Assembly: GCF_000335475.2 (NCBI RefSeq)
Contig: NZ_ANAH02000002.1
Span: forward strand, 20,736-84,735
Source: Cystobacter fuscus DSM 2262
GTDB taxonomy: Bacteria > Myxococcota > Myxococcia > Myxococcales > Myxococcaceae
Reading direction: 5' to 3'
DNA length: 64,000 bases
The notes under the pieces are model-generated. The model searched no databases and was not told where the DNA came from. It worked only from the letters and a program-made list of their open reading frames with translations. Below, piece by piece: positions 17,043 to 26,205 of the stretch (position 1 is its first letter; every line of letters begins with the position of its first letter). The translations under genes were made by a program, and so were the position numbers.

Positions 17043-17939
17043 ATGCGCATGCATTGGTGTGTCGTCCTGCTGGTTCCGTTGGTCGGGTGCGTCTCGCAGA
17101 AGGCGTTCGACTCGAAGTCGAAGGAGGCGCTCACCCTCAAGCAGCAGTACGACGAGCAACAGGAGCAGCTGAAGGCCCTGGAGCAGCAGCTTGGCGAGAG
17201 CCGCACTGCGGCCGACAAGACCCAGAAGGAGAACGCGGAGCTGGAGTCCTCGCTCTCCAGCAGTGACGCCGAGCGCCGCGCGTTGCGCAAGCGCGTGGAC
17301 GAGCTGTCGGATCTCAACCAGGAACTGTCCCGCAGTACCGAGAAGCTCGCCGCGGCGAAGGAGGCGCTCGAGAAGAAGTCCAGCGAGTACGAGAACCTCG
17401 CCAAGAGCCTCAAGGAGGAGATCAAGACCGGGAAGATCGAGCTGTCCGAGCTGAAGGGCCGGATGGTGGTGAAGATGAAGGACAAGATCCTCTTCTCCTC
17501 CGGCAGCACGAAGCTCAACAAGGAGGGCCAGGATGCGCTGGCGAAGGTGGCGCAGGCACTCAAGGACGTGCAGGGGAAGATCATCCGGGTCGAGGGCCAC
17601 ACGGACAACGTTCCGGTGCCGACGGACGCGAAGACGGAGTTCGACTCGAACTGGGAGCTGTCCACCACGCGCGCGCTCGTGGTCGTGAAGCTGCTGCAGG
17701 AGCAGGGCGTGCCGCCCACGATGCTCTCCGCGCTGGGCTATGGCGAGTACCAGCCCATTGCCTCCAACCAGACGGCGGATGGGCGGAGCCTGAACCGGCG
17801 CATCGAGATCGTTCTCGCGCCGGCCGAGCAGGCTCCGTCCGCGGTGGTGGCTGCCTCGGTGAAGAAGGCCCCGGCGCCGACTCCGGCTCCCGTGGTGAAG
17901 CCGGCCTCCGGCACCAAACCCGCCGCGAAGAAGAAGTAG
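17043..17939 (+). CDS. OmpA-family (peptidoglycan-binding) lipoprotein with coiled coil
   Basis: A 298-residue protein from an ATG with AAGGAG 8 bases upstream. A signal sequence ends in the lipobox LVGC, so it is probably lipidated. Residues about 30-140 are a long charged coiled coil (EQQEQLKALEQQLGES and similar). The OmpA/MotB C-terminal domain spans about 145-260, with ILFSSGSTKLNKEG, then VEGHTDNVPV and RSLNRRIEIVL, the residues that bind peptidoglycan diaminopimelate. A 40-residue Ala/Pro/Lys tail ends the protein. It probably tethers the outer membrane to the wall. The gene stands alone. Confidence 0.9.
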   Translation: MRMHWCVVLLVPLVGCVSQKAFDSKSKEALTLKQQYDEQQEQLKALEQQLGESRTAADKTQKENAELESSLSSSDAERRALRKRVDELSDLNQELSRSTEKLAAAKEALEKKSSEYENLAKSLKEEIKTGKIELSELKGRMVVKMKDKILFSSGSTKLNKEGQDALAKVAQALKDVQGKIIRVEGHTDNVPVPTDAKTEFDSNWELSTTRALVVVKLLQEQGVPPTMLSALGYGEYQPIASNQTADGRSLNRRIEIVLAPAEQAPSAVVAASVKKAPAPTPAPVVKPASGTKPAAKKK

Positions 17940-18052
17940 CGGCACGGAAGAAGGCGCGGCGCTGACGCCAACCTTGTTTCCTGCCGTGAGCAGCACTTTC
18001 GTCGCGGCGGGACGCGGGGAGGTGAGGGTGAAGACAATCTCTTCTCTGCCCG

Positions 18053-19075
18053 CTAGAAGCCGATGAAGGCGTACAGCGCGCGGTGGTTCGACTTTGTACT
18101 GCTCACCGTGTAGTCGATCGGCGACGGTTGCACGGCCCCTTGGACGAACAGGTAGTCGATCTTCGCTGCCCCGTGCGTGGCGGCCGTACCGTAGCCGGTC
18201 ATGCCCTGACCGCTGAGCGTGGTCGAGGGGATGTTCCTGCGGTTCGCGTCGATGCCCACGATGCGGATCGTCGATGCGTTCATCAAGCTGGACGCGTCCG
18301 CTCCGAGGTGGATACCGGTACCGTTGATGCCGGTGTCCCCATTACCCGCGCACGCGTTCGCCGAGTTTTCCTCCGGAAGGTGCAGGGTCGCCGCGAACAC
18401 CGTGGTACCGGTCGCCTTGATGGTGAAGCGCGCGGCGATGGCGCTGGTGCGCTTCCACTTGTACTGATAGGTGGTCCCGGAATCGCTGTTCGGCGGCTTG
18501 TACAGGGTACATCCAGCCCCCCCGTTGTACGCCGTTCCTGGCTTGAGCCACCCGGCGCTCCAGTAGGCCGAGATGTCGCCGGTGGCCAGGCTCAACCGCC
18601 CGGTGTTGTAGATGATTCCGTTGGTCTGCTTCTTCTTCAGGTCGCCCAAGGACTGATCACTGCACTTGTGGCTGCCTCCCCAGGGCTCGGGGTCGTCCCA
18701 GGCAACGAGCGCCTTGTACGTCCCCACCGGCAGCCCGAACATGGCGGAGAGCTGGTCGGCGTAGGCCTGTGCCTGCCCGATACCGCGGACCTGCTGCACG
18801 ATGAGCAGATCGGGGGCGACCACTGCGGAGGTACCGGTCTGCCCAGCGTCGTCGACGAGTATCGACCTCAGGTGGTCCGTACCCGAGACCCGGGTGCAGG
18901 TCCCGTCGGCGTTGTTCAGGACCAGGTTCTCGATGTTGTTGCTGTACACCCGCAACACCCGATCCGTCGGCTGTCCCGAGATCATGGCGTCCGCGTCCGC
19001 GGGCTGGAGCGCGGCGAATACCGCGAACAGCGCGAGGCTTGAGAGCACGGCCAGTCTTCTTCGATAGATGGACAC
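18053..19075 (-). CDS. secreted endonuclease/exonuclease/phosphatase-like protein
   Basis: A 340-residue protein from a GTG with AAGGAG 6 bases upstream and a clear signal peptide ending near ADADA. The EEP fold is recognisable from YSNNIENL, DLLIVQQV, TTVFAATLHLPEE, IVGIDANRR, AAKIDYLFVQG and the final SNHRALYAF. Members cleave phosphodiesters in DNA, RNA or lipids. Two usual active-site residues are changed: the Glu of QE-V is Gln (VQQV), and the Asp of SDH is Asn (SNH). Activity is therefore uncertain, and a binding role or altered chemistry is possible. Confidence 0.75.
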   Translation of the reverse strand: MSIYRRRLAVLSSLALFAVFAALQPADADAMISGQPTDRVLRVYSNNIENLVLNNADGTCTRVSGTDHLRSILVDDAGQTGTSAVVAPDLLIVQQVRGIGQAQAYADQLSAMFGLPVGTYKALVAWDDPEPWGGSHKCSDQSLGDLKKKQTNGIIYNTGRLSLATGDISAYWSAGWLKPGTAYNGGAGCTLYKPPNSDSGTTYQYKWKRTSAIAARFTIKATGTTVFAATLHLPEENSANACAGNGDTGINGTGIHLGADASSLMNASTIRIVGIDANRRNIPSTTLSGQGMTGYGTAATHGAAKIDYLFVQGAVQPSPIDYTVSSTKSNHRALYAFIGF

Positions 19076-19092
19076 TGTTTCTCCTTCTCTGC

Positions 19093-19225
19093 GGTAGAAG
19101 CGCTCGGGCCAGGGCCACGGGGCTGGGCAGGCCGAGCTCGTGTTCGAGCACGCCCCATTCGCCCCCGGGGTTGACCTCCAGGAAGATGCGTACGCGCCTG
19201 GGCGAGTACCACCCGCCCATGGCGC
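19093..19225 (-). pseudogene. C-terminal scrap of an ATP-grasp peptide maturase
   Basis: The minus-strand frame reads GWYSPRRVRIFLEVNPGGEW followed by GVLEHELGLPSPVALARALL. FLEVNPxGEW and the following LEHELGLP match the conserved end of MvdD/MvdC-type ATP-grasp ligases that modify ribosomal peptides such as microviridins and graspetides. The rest of the gene is absent: upstream the frame loses sense, and downstream it runs into the nuclease gene. The remaining part of the 444-base gap (19076-19519) holds no gene I can support. Confidence 0.6.
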
Positions 19226-19519
19226 TCAGCGGCTGACGGCTCCCCAAGCAGGGGCGAGGCCGGAGCCGGAGGAGAGGAGCGCATCCCCCCATGGGACCAG
19301 GCCGGGCTGCGACGCCGGACGAACGCGCTGGACGTGTTCGCGTGCTGGAGGTGTGGAGGCAGGCGCCGGGTGTTGGCGGACGTGACCGCATCCAGCGGAG
19401 TGTGCGCTATTCTGGAGCACTTGGACAGAGGTGCGCTTGGCTCTCCCTCTCTGGAGTGGCGGTTTCTGGGCGGGAGTGTAGTACCTGGACGGTCTGGTTT
19501 GACTCGAGGATGAGGCGAT

Positions 19520-20062
19520 ATGAGCGTTGATTCGGGTAGGTCCCACCTCGTCGCGTGCGCATGCGGCCAGGTGGTATTCGAGGCGGTGGGGGCGCCGATC
19601 CTGACCACGGTGTGTGATTGTGCGAGCTGCCGCGAAGCGGGCCGGCGGATCGAGGCGCTTCCCGGCTCGGCACCGGTGCTCGATGCCGATGGCGGCACCA
19701 GCTTCGTGCTCCATCGCAAGGACCGCGTGCGCTGCACGAGGGGTGGGGAGCAGCTCAAGGAATATCGCCTCAAGCCCGATTCGCCGACGCGGCGGGTGGT
19801 GGCCACCTGCTGCAACTCGGCGATGTTCCTCGAATTCAACAAAGGCCATTGGCTGAGCCTGTACCGGAACCGCATCCCCGGTGCGCCGCCGGTGGAGATG
19901 CGGGTGATGACCCGGGACCGCCCCGATGGCGCGCCCCTGGACGGAAACGTGCCTGCCTATGCCACGCATTCGGTGGCATTCATGTGGCGGCTGTTCGCGG
20001 CGTGGTTCGCGATGGGACTGCGCACTCCGCGCGGCATCGACGGCACGAAGAGCGCGGCATGA
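19520..20062 (+). CDS. GFA/DUF6151-like zinc-binding protein
   Basis: A 180-residue protein. The N-terminal half has cysteines in ACACGQVVFE, CDCASC and later CCNSAMF, matching the zinc sites of the GFA (glutathione-dependent formaldehyde-activating) fold. The variant with a CC pair near the C-terminal part is often labelled DUF6151. GFA-like proteins are commonly misannotated as formaldehyde enzymes, so no reaction is claimed. A GAGG sits before the ATG. The protein is soluble apart from a hydrophobic patch near residues 160-175. The gene stands alone. Confidence 0.72.
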   Translation: MSVDSGRSHLVACACGQVVFEAVGAPILTTVCDCASCREAGRRIEALPGSAPVLDADGGTSFVLHRKDRVRCTRGGEQLKEYRLKPDSPTRRVVATCCNSAMFLEFNKGHWLSLYRNRIPGAPPVEMRVMTRDRPDGAPLDGNVPAYATHSVAFMWRLFAAWFAMGLRTPRGIDGTKSAA

Positions 20063-20310
20063 GCGGTGCCAACGCCGAGCTGGCGACTGAGAAAATCAAC
20101 GGCCCGAGCCCACGCCGTCAGGAGTGCTGTGCTTCGCCTTGGATGGGAAGGGGGCGGAAGGGACAGCCGAGAATGAACTGGTGGCCCCAAGACTCCCGCC
20201 GCCGTCAGACGCAGTGGGCCTCGGTTCCCCCGGGCGTCTGGCCCCGCTCGCGCGGCGCCGGATCCTTGCTGATTGGAACCCATGGCTCCCTGTCGCTCCT
20301 GGGTGGGCAC

Positions 20311-20907
20311 TCAGCGCTTGACGGCGTAGTGCAGTAGCACCACGCCACTCAGGTACGTGCGGGTGCCGAGCAACTCGAGCCCGACGAGCTGGGAGAGCCG
20401 CGGGGCGACGGCCTTGCCCGAGCCAATCATCACCGGGTTGACCTTGATGAGGACCTCGTCGATGAGGCCCGCGTCGAAGAGGGTCTTCGCCAGAACCCCT
20501 CCGCCGCACAGGTAGATGTCCTTGCTGACGCGCAGTTGGGCGGCGCGCACGATGCGGCTCATGTCCTTCTGCTGGCCCGGACGCGATTTGAGTTCCCTCA
20601 CGAAGCCGACGACGTCATCCCGGACGAGGTTCACACGGGGGGAGGGACTCTCCTTCATGGAGCGCGAGCAGACATGGGTCTCCATGGACGGGTACGGGTC
20701 CGTGACGCCCACCTTCAGACCGAACTCGTAGGTGCTTCGCCCCATCACCACGGTGTCGTACGTCGAGGCCAGGTCATCGAGGTAGTCCATGACGTGGTCG
20801 GGGGGGGAGAGGTGGGGGAAGAAATCGGTCGAGTCATCCTCGCGGGCGATGAAGCCGTCGAGGGTCATGGCCACGTGGTACTTGAGCTTGCGCATCTGGG
20901 CCTGCAT
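20311..20907 (-). CDS. dihydrofolate reductase-like (RibD C-terminal) family protein
   Basis: A 198-residue protein. KLKYHVAMTLDGFIA begins the Rossmann-like DHFR/RibD fold, followed by VVMGRSTYEFG, the KDIYLCGGGVLAKTLFDAGLIDE signature (shown here in part: YLCGGGVLAKTL) and a final GVVLLHYAVKR. Such stand-alone proteins are predicted pyridine-nucleotide-dependent reductases of pterin or riboflavin-like substrates; the substrate here is unknown. GGAG lies upstream of the ATG at 20907, and an in-frame ATG at 20895 is an alternative. A 45-base copy of this gene's tail is found at 9413-9457. Confidence 0.88.
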   Translation of the reverse strand: MQAQMRKLKYHVAMTLDGFIAREDDSTDFFPHLSPPDHVMDYLDDLASTYDTVVMGRSTYEFGLKVGVTDPYPSMETHVCSRSMKESPSPRVNLVRDDVVGFVRELKSRPGQQKDMSRIVRAAQLRVSKDIYLCGGGVLAKTLFDAGLIDEVLIKVNPVMIGSGKAVAPRLSQLVGLELLGTRTYLSGVVLLHYAVKR

Positions 20908-21096
20908 GAGAACTCCACCGGGGTCCAGGACTCCGGGATGAAGGGTGGGGGGGGAGACCGGCTCGTGCAGCTTACTGGACCGCCAGCCCCGCGAGGGCCC
21001 GCTGGGCCCCTTGCCCCTGGGCGTGACAATGGATTCCTCCGTCCTGCGTACTGCTGGAGGACAGGAGCATCGTGCTCCGAATGGAGGATTCGCACC

Positions 21097-21681
21097 ATGC
21101 TGGACCTGCAGATTGATCGGCGCTTCAAGCGCACCTGGGACTTCTTCGTGGGCAACGCCACCGCTTTGCTCCTGGGCAGCCTCGTGGTCCTGGCCGGCTT
21201 CCTCGTCGTCATTCCGGGGCCGTGGTTCGCCTTCAACCTGCTTCAGGAGACCCTCGAGTGTGTGCGGACGGGACGCCCCATGCGCTGGCAGGCGGCCTAT
21301 GACCGGCCGGGCAACTTCCTCAAGAGCTGGGGCCTCACCCTGGCCATGGGTATCCCCATCACCCTGGGCTTCATGCTCTTCGTGGTGCCGGGTGTGCTCC
21401 TGACGCTCTTCTGGTTCCATGCGCCCCTGCTCGCCGCCGAGGGACGTCCGGTCCTGGAGTCCCTCGCCGAGAGCGGCCGCATCTTCCAGCGCCGCAAGGA
21501 CTGGGCCTCGTACTTCATCAACTTCCTCGTCCTGGTGGTGCTGTCGGCCGTGGCGGGAGTGACGTTCCTGGCGTGCCTCGTCACGCTGCCGCTCTCCCTC
21601 ATCTATCTGGCCTACTGCCACACCGACGAACTGGGCCTGGGGACGATGCCGCCGCTGTCCGAGCGGCGGATCATCGTGTGA
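21097..21681 (+). CDS. integral membrane protein of unknown function
   Basis: A 194-residue protein with GGAGG upstream. Four to five hydrophobic segments are visible: ALLLGSLVVLAGFLVVIPGP, LTLAMGIPITLGFMLFVVPG, the adjacent LLTLFWFHAPLL, and FINFLVLVVLSAVAGV with the following FLACLVTLPLSLIYLA. The central PLLAAEGRPVLESLAESGRI is an amphipathic loop. The layout resembles small proteins distantly related to the glycerophosphodiesterase membrane domain, but no family is certain. A short hairpin (GGAGCA and TGCTCC, 21064-21078) lies just before the ribosome site. Confidence 0.7.
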   Translation: MLDLQIDRRFKRTWDFFVGNATALLLGSLVVLAGFLVVIPGPWFAFNLLQETLECVRTGRPMRWQAAYDRPGNFLKSWGLTLAMGIPITLGFMLFVVPGVLLTLFWFHAPLLAAEGRPVLESLAESGRIFQRRKDWASYFINFLVLVVLSAVAGVTFLACLVTLPLSLIYLAYCHTDELGLGTMPPLSERRIIV

Positions 21682-21773
21682 CCAACCGACCTGCAACTGC
21701 TGCTGCAAGTGGCGTCCCGCGTGCCTCGCCGTGAGCTGCTTCCACGGGAGAAGTCAGCTCACTCCTTCTCTTG

Positions 21774-22670
21774 TCATCTGGGCTGTAGCTCCTCCATGCA
21801 GACGGGGAGGGTGTGGGGCGTCATGAGGTTGGAACCGCCAACGGTCCTGGAGTTGGCGCAACAAGCACCGTTTTGGCAGACGTAACCAGATTGGCACCGG
21901 TTGCGGTAGATGCAACCACCCCGAGGATCACATCCCTCGCTAATCATGCATTCTTCGAATAGGTCCGGGCAATCGGTTGCAGTGCCGCCGGAGCATGTGC
22001 CTTTGCCGTCGCAGGTGTCTTCCGTGCACAGATTGCCCGTCTCACAAGCGGTTCCAGCCGATTGGGGCACGTACTCACACGCCCCAGAATTGACATTGCA
22101 GGTGCCACTCGCTTGTTGATAGCACGTTGGCGGTGAGTTGCACGCCTTGGTCTTCCCAGCGCAGATGCCCGCGCTGTTGCATTGATCGGTTTCGGTGCAG
22201 GGATTCCCATCGTTGCAAGACGCGCCCACGGTCTTGAGCTTGTAGGTACAGGTGTTGTTGACGCAGGTCCCAGCGGCCTCATGGCATTGGGTGGGAGGGG
22301 CGTCGCAGACGAATGGCGAGCCGCCGATGCACTTGCCCGCCCCGTCACAGGTGTCGTTGACGGTGCACAACTGGCCATCCTCGCAGGCCGCACCGGTCTG
22401 CTTCAGCGGATACGTGCACGTGCCCGCGACGCATTCTCCCAGCGGTTCGTGGCACGAACTGGGCGGCGTGGTGCATCGGGTGGATGCGTTACAGGACGAG
22501 GTGTCTCCTCCGTCCGAGGAACTGGGGGATTCGGAGGTCCTGCCACAGATGGCCTCCTGTTGCGCCGTACTCGCGTTCTCGCAGAAGTCCTCTTCGACGT
22601 CGAAGGGGATACAGGCCACCACGAACAGCACGGGCAGCAAGCGCAACACCCAGGTCCTCGGTTGCTTCAT
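21774..22670 (-). CDS. Cys-rich repeat lipoprotein
   Basis: A 298-residue protein with a lipobox FVVAC and about 36 cysteines. The mature part consists of roughly four repeats of about 45 residues, each with a PPTxCHEAxGTC, NTCTYKLKTVGASC, DGNPCTETDQC and GKCIGG pattern, as in the myxobacterial extracellular Cys-rich repeat proteins. All cysteines are probably paired as disulfides, so a structural or adhesive surface role is likely. The ATG overlaps the stop of the upstream gene as ATGA, so the two products probably work together. Confidence 0.8.
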   Translation of the reverse strand: MKQPRTWVLRLLPVLFVVACIPFDVEEDFCENASTAQQEAICGRTSESPSSSDGGDTSSCNASTRCTTPPSSCHEPLGECVAGTCTYPLKQTGAACEDGQLCTVNDTCDGAGKCIGGSPFVCDAPPTQCHEAAGTCVNNTCTYKLKTVGASCNDGNPCTETDQCNSAGICAGKTKACNSPPTCYQQASGTCNVNSGACEYVPQSAGTACETGNLCTEDTCDGKGTCSGGTATDCPDLFEECMISEGCDPRGGCIYRNRCQSGYVCQNGACCANSRTVGGSNLMTPHTLPVCMEELQPR

Positions 22671-23473
22671 GGTGTGCTCCAGGAAAGGGAGACATGGGCC
22701 CCGCCATCCGTCGGAACCGCGCTGAGGGCGGGCGTCGCCGCGGATGGCCGGAGGAACAGGAGGCTGCCAATGCTCGCCGCCGCTCCGGCTCCCACGAGGA
22801 TCCACCCGGCGGTCTCGAAGGCCCTGCCCTGGCCCACGGTGGCGTTCAACTGTTCCCGCGTGGTGATGGAGGCATCCCCCTGGCGGAGCTGCTGCTCCAG
22901 GGACTTCGCCCGGACCCAGGACAGCACGCCCACGACGGCGACGCCCCCTCCCGCGATGGCCACCGGCACCCGGTAGGGCGAAAGACGATCACCCAGGGTG
23001 GGTTGCGAGGAGCCGCTGAGCATGAGCACCTCCGCGGGCTTGTCCGGAGGGGGAGGAGACTTCGCGGCCAGGGAGGCCTTCACCCGGGTGCGGACCTTCT
23101 CCAACTGGTCGGTGATCTTGGGCGAGACATCCAGGGGAATCTGCGCATCCGGGGAGAGGGTCAACGCGCGCTCGAAGCACTGTTCCGCCAGCTCGGGCCG
23201 CTGCGCCGTCTCGTAGCGCAGCACGCCCTCCAACAGGGAGATGGTGACCACCTGCTCGGGTGTATTGGAGGGCCACTTCGCCGCCTTCTCGAGCATCTGC
23301 AGGGCGTCGTTGTATTTGAACTTCTCCCGCAGTTGCGTGGCCTTGGCGATATAGGGGTTGTCGCGCTCCTTGGCCGCGGCCCAGGACGCGCTCCAGGGGG
23401 CGCTCAGGACGAGCAACACTCCACACACCGCTGCCTTGCTCCTGTTTCCTGGACCTCGAGAATGGCTGTTCAT
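22667..23473 (-). CDS. secreted/membrane TPR-like protein with C-terminal membrane anchors
   Basis: A 268-residue protein with an N-terminal signal segment ending near ASWAAA. Residues 35-110 contain two TPR-like helix pairs (ATQLREKFKYNDALQMLEKA and ELAEQCFERALTLSPDAQIP). A Pro-rich linker with KSPPPPDKP follows, then two hydrophobic segments near residues 167-185 and 219-240 (VPVAIAGGGVAVVGVLSW and TAGWILVGAGAAASIGSLLF). This architecture is frequent in myxobacterial envelope proteins found beside Ser/Thr kinases. It is translated together with the Cys-rich lipoprotein. Confidence 0.65.
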   Translation of the reverse strand: MNSHSRGPGNRSKAAVCGVLLVLSAPWSASWAAAKERDNPYIAKATQLREKFKYNDALQMLEKAAKWPSNTPEQVVTISLLEGVLRYETAQRPELAEQCFERALTLSPDAQIPLDVSPKITDQLEKVRTRVKASLAAKSPPPPDKPAEVLMLSGSSQPTLGDRLSPYRVPVAIAGGGVAVVGVLSWVRAKSLEQQLRQGDASITTREQLNATVGQGRAFETAGWILVGAGAAASIGSLLFLRPSAATPALSAVPTDGGAHVSLSWSTP

Positions 23474-23760
23474 GTCGTTGGGGCAGGCCCCCCCTGCACG
23501 GGCCTTTAAGTGGTTGTCAGTGAGCCCATATCCCCATGCCGGAGTACAGTCCATCACCCCGCGTGGTTTCGAAAACAGCACAATCATCTATTCCTGTGGC
23601 GAACACTGCCCTGGTCTGGCGGCCCGTGGCGGGGCGAGTCCGGGTGTTCCCGCCATCTTCCCGACAGTGTGTGGACGTGGGTGACTCCCTGCCCGGCCTC
23701 TGCTAACTAAGGTCCGAGGAGTCCCCCGCTCGTGGTGCATGGAAGGAGTGGTCTGTCCGA

Positions 23761-25647
23761 ATGAACCTGGGCAGGTACCAGTTGATGGGCAAACTGGCCT
23801 CTGGCGGCATGGCGGAGGTGTACCTCGCCAAGGCGGCGGGCCCCATGGGCTTCGAGAAGAAGCTCGTGGTCAAGCGCATCCTCCCCCATCTGGCCGAGGA
23901 CGAGTCGTTCATCGAGATGTTCTTCGCCGAGGCCCGGCTCGTCGCGCGGCTGGACCACCCCAACATCGTGCAGATCTTCGACTTCGGCGAGGCCGATGGC
24001 TCGTACTTCCTCGCCATGGAGTACATCGACGGGCTCAACCTGCGCGTGCTCCTCAAGCGGGTGCTCGCGGCCGGAGAGCGGCTGCCCGTCGCGTTGTGCG
24101 CGAAGATCGTCTCCGCGGCCTGCGAGGGGCTCGCCTACGCTCACGAGTTCGTGGAGCCCGACACGGGGACGCCGCTGCGCCTGGTCCACCGGGACATCAG
24201 CCCCGACAACATCCTCGTGTCCACCCATGGGGCGGTGAAGCTGGCGGACTTCGGCATCGCCAAGGCGGCCAATCAGATGCACCGCACGCAGACGGGCATC
24301 GTCAAGGGCAAGGTGGCCTACATGCCGCCCGAGCAGCTCCAGGGCAAGTCGCTGGATGCGCGCACCGATATCTTCGCGCTGGGCGTGGTGCTCTACGAGT
24401 TGCTCAGCGGGCGCAGGCCCTTCGCGGCCGAGAACGAGACGGGAATGATGCTGGCCATCCTCCACGAGGAGCCCGTTCCCGTGACGCGCTACCGGGAGGA
24501 TGTTCCCCCGCGCGTGCAACAGATCCTCGAGCGGACCCTCGCCAAGGAGCGGGACGCGCGCTACGCGAACTGCCGCGAGCTGCAGATGGACCTGGAGCGC
24601 TACCTGCGCACCGTGGACGAGCCCGTGGGACCCGTCGACATCTCCCGCTGGGTCGCGCGCTTGTCCTCGCCCGGAGCGGCCGAGGCCAACAAGACGCCCA
24701 ACGCGAAGCTGCTGCTGGAGACTCCTTCCGCGCCCTCGCTCGCGGCGCCCGCGAGCACCCGGGTTTCCTCCTCGTCCCGTGAGCGCACGCGGCAGGGGAG
24801 CGACACCGGATCGCCAGCGAAGGTCCCCACGCTCGTGGAGGAGCCCCTCACCGTGGGCGATACCACCCGGACCGATCCGGCCCAGTCCCGGCCTCCAGGC
24901 GGTTCTCCCTCCCGCTGGACGGGGAGGGTGGTCCTGGGTGTGTCGGTGCTGGCCCTGGCGTCGGCGGGGTATGGTTTCTGGCGGGTGACCCGGTCGGCTC
25001 CGGCCCCCGTTGCTTCCGTGGCCCAGGTGGAGTCCGCGAGCCCTCGTCCCGAGAACCCGACCAGGCCCGAGGCCGGGGCGAATCCTTCGTCCACTCCTCC
25101 CGTGCCCGTCCCGTCCCCGCCTGACCCGGACCCGAAGAAGAAGGCGTCCGCCTCCGCCGAGGCCCAGCCACCCCCGGCCCTCGAGCCCCATCCGCCGGCT
25201 CCCGAGCCGCCAGTCTCCCCCGCGCCCCTTCCCGCCTCCTTCCGGGTCGAGTCCAACCTCCCCGGCTCGGTGCGGGTGGGAGGCAAGCCCTTCGGGTCTA
25301 CCCCCGCGGACGTGAAGGGCCTCACGCCGGGCCGGGTGAGCGTGGAGGTGTTCGACAAGCAGCAGGGCTTCTCCAAGAAGCAGACCTTCGAACTCAAGCC
25401 CGGCGACAATGGCGTGCTGCGGTTCACCATTGGCAAGGGTCGCCTGTCATTCCTCGTGCTGCCCTATGCCACCGTGGTGCTCGACGGCAAGACCCTGGGG
25501 GATACGCCCCTGCCTCCCGTGGAGGTCTATGAGGGCCGCCATGTCATCAAGCTCATCAATGACAAGCAGGGTGCGCCGGTGACGCGCGAGTTCGTGGTCA
25601 AGCCGGGCGACAACCCGTTCATGTTCAACTACAACGCCCCGCGCTGA
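23761..25647 (+). CDS. membrane Ser/Thr protein kinase with PEGA domains
   Basis: A 628-residue protein. Residues 8-275 form a complete Hanks-type kinase: glycine loop LASGGMAEVYLA, Lys in VVKRIL, catalytic loop VHRDISPDN (Asp145), DFG in LADFGIAK, and YMPPEQL. A Ser/Thr-rich linker leads to one membrane helix near 383-403 (VVLGVSVLALASAGYGFW). The rest is a long Pro-rich spacer and two PEGA-type beta domains (LPGSVRVGGKPFGSTPADVK and LSFLVLPYATVVLDGKTLGD). The kinase is cytoplasmic and the PEGA part periplasmic, so it may sense an envelope signal. Substrates are unknown. It is divergent from the TPR-like protein. Confidence 0.93.
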   Translation: MNLGRYQLMGKLASGGMAEVYLAKAAGPMGFEKKLVVKRILPHLAEDESFIEMFFAEARLVARLDHPNIVQIFDFGEADGSYFLAMEYIDGLNLRVLLKRVLAAGERLPVALCAKIVSAACEGLAYAHEFVEPDTGTPLRLVHRDISPDNILVSTHGAVKLADFGIAKAANQMHRTQTGIVKGKVAYMPPEQLQGKSLDARTDIFALGVVLYELLSGRRPFAAENETGMMLAILHEEPVPVTRYREDVPPRVQQILERTLAKERDARYANCRELQMDLERYLRTVDEPVGPVDISRWVARLSSPGAAEANKTPNAKLLLETPSAPSLAAPASTRVSSSSRERTRQGSDTGSPAKVPTLVEEPLTVGDTTRTDPAQSRPPGGSPSRWTGRVVLGVSVLALASAGYGFWRVTRSAPAPVASVAQVESASPRPENPTRPEAGANPSSTPPVPVPSPPDPDPKKKASASAEAQPPPALEPHPPAPEPPVSPAPLPASFRVESNLPGSVRVGGKPFGSTPADVKGLTPGRVSVEVFDKQQGFSKKQTFELKPGDNGVLRFTIGKGRLSFLVLPYATVVLDGKTLGDTPLPPVEVYEGRHVIKLINDKQGAPVTREFVVKPGDNPFMFNYNAPR

Positions 25648-25658
25648 CCCCACCGCCC

Positions 25659-26192
25659 ATGCAGAGCAAGGACACCACCGTCGACCAGTACCTCGCCTCG
25701 CTTCCCGAGGAGCGCCGCGTGGCGCTCTCCGCCGTGCGCGACGTCATCCGGAAGAACCTCGATGGGGGCTACGAGGAGGGCATGCAGTACGGGATGATTG
25801 GTTATTACGTCCCGCACACGGTGTTCCCGGCGGGCTACCACGTCGATCCGAAGCAGCCGCTGCCGTTCGCGTCACTGGCCTCCCAGAAGAACCACATGGC
25901 CGTCTATTTGATGTGTGTCTACGGCCAGCCAGAGCAGGAGCAGTGGTTTCGCGAGGCGTGGGCGAAGACGGGCAAGAAGCTCGACATGGGCAAGTCGTGC
26001 GTGCGCTTCAAGAAGCTCGAGGACGTGGCGCTCGACGTGATTGGCGAGGCCATTCGCCGCATGCCCGCGAAGAAGTACATCGCGCACTACACGTCCGTGA
26101 TCCCGCCTCCGGAGAAGAAGAAGGCACCCGCCGCCGCGAAGGGCAAGCCGGCGGCGAAGCGGAAGCCGGCGGCGAAGAAGCGCGCGAAGTGA
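25659..26192 (+). CDS. DUF1801 (YdhG-like) protein with Lys-rich tail
   Basis: A 177-residue protein starting 11 bases after the kinase stop, so probably in the same transcript. Residues 1-140 match DUF1801: DQYLASLPEERRVALSAVRD, EEGMQYGMIGYYVP, FASLASQKNHMAVYLM and CVRFKKLEDV. The last 30 residues are Lys/Ala/Pro repeats (KPAAKRKPAAKKRAK), resembling histone-H1-like tails common in myxobacteria and possibly binding nucleic acid. The biochemical role of DUF1801 is unknown. Confidence 0.88.
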   Translation: MQSKDTTVDQYLASLPEERRVALSAVRDVIRKNLDGGYEEGMQYGMIGYYVPHTVFPAGYHVDPKQPLPFASLASQKNHMAVYLMCVYGQPEQEQWFREAWAKTGKKLDMGKSCVRFKKLEDVALDVIGEAIRRMPAKKYIAHYTSVIPPPEKKKAPAAAKGKPAAKRKPAAKKRAK

Positions 26193-26205
26193 GCGTCATG
26201 ACGAC

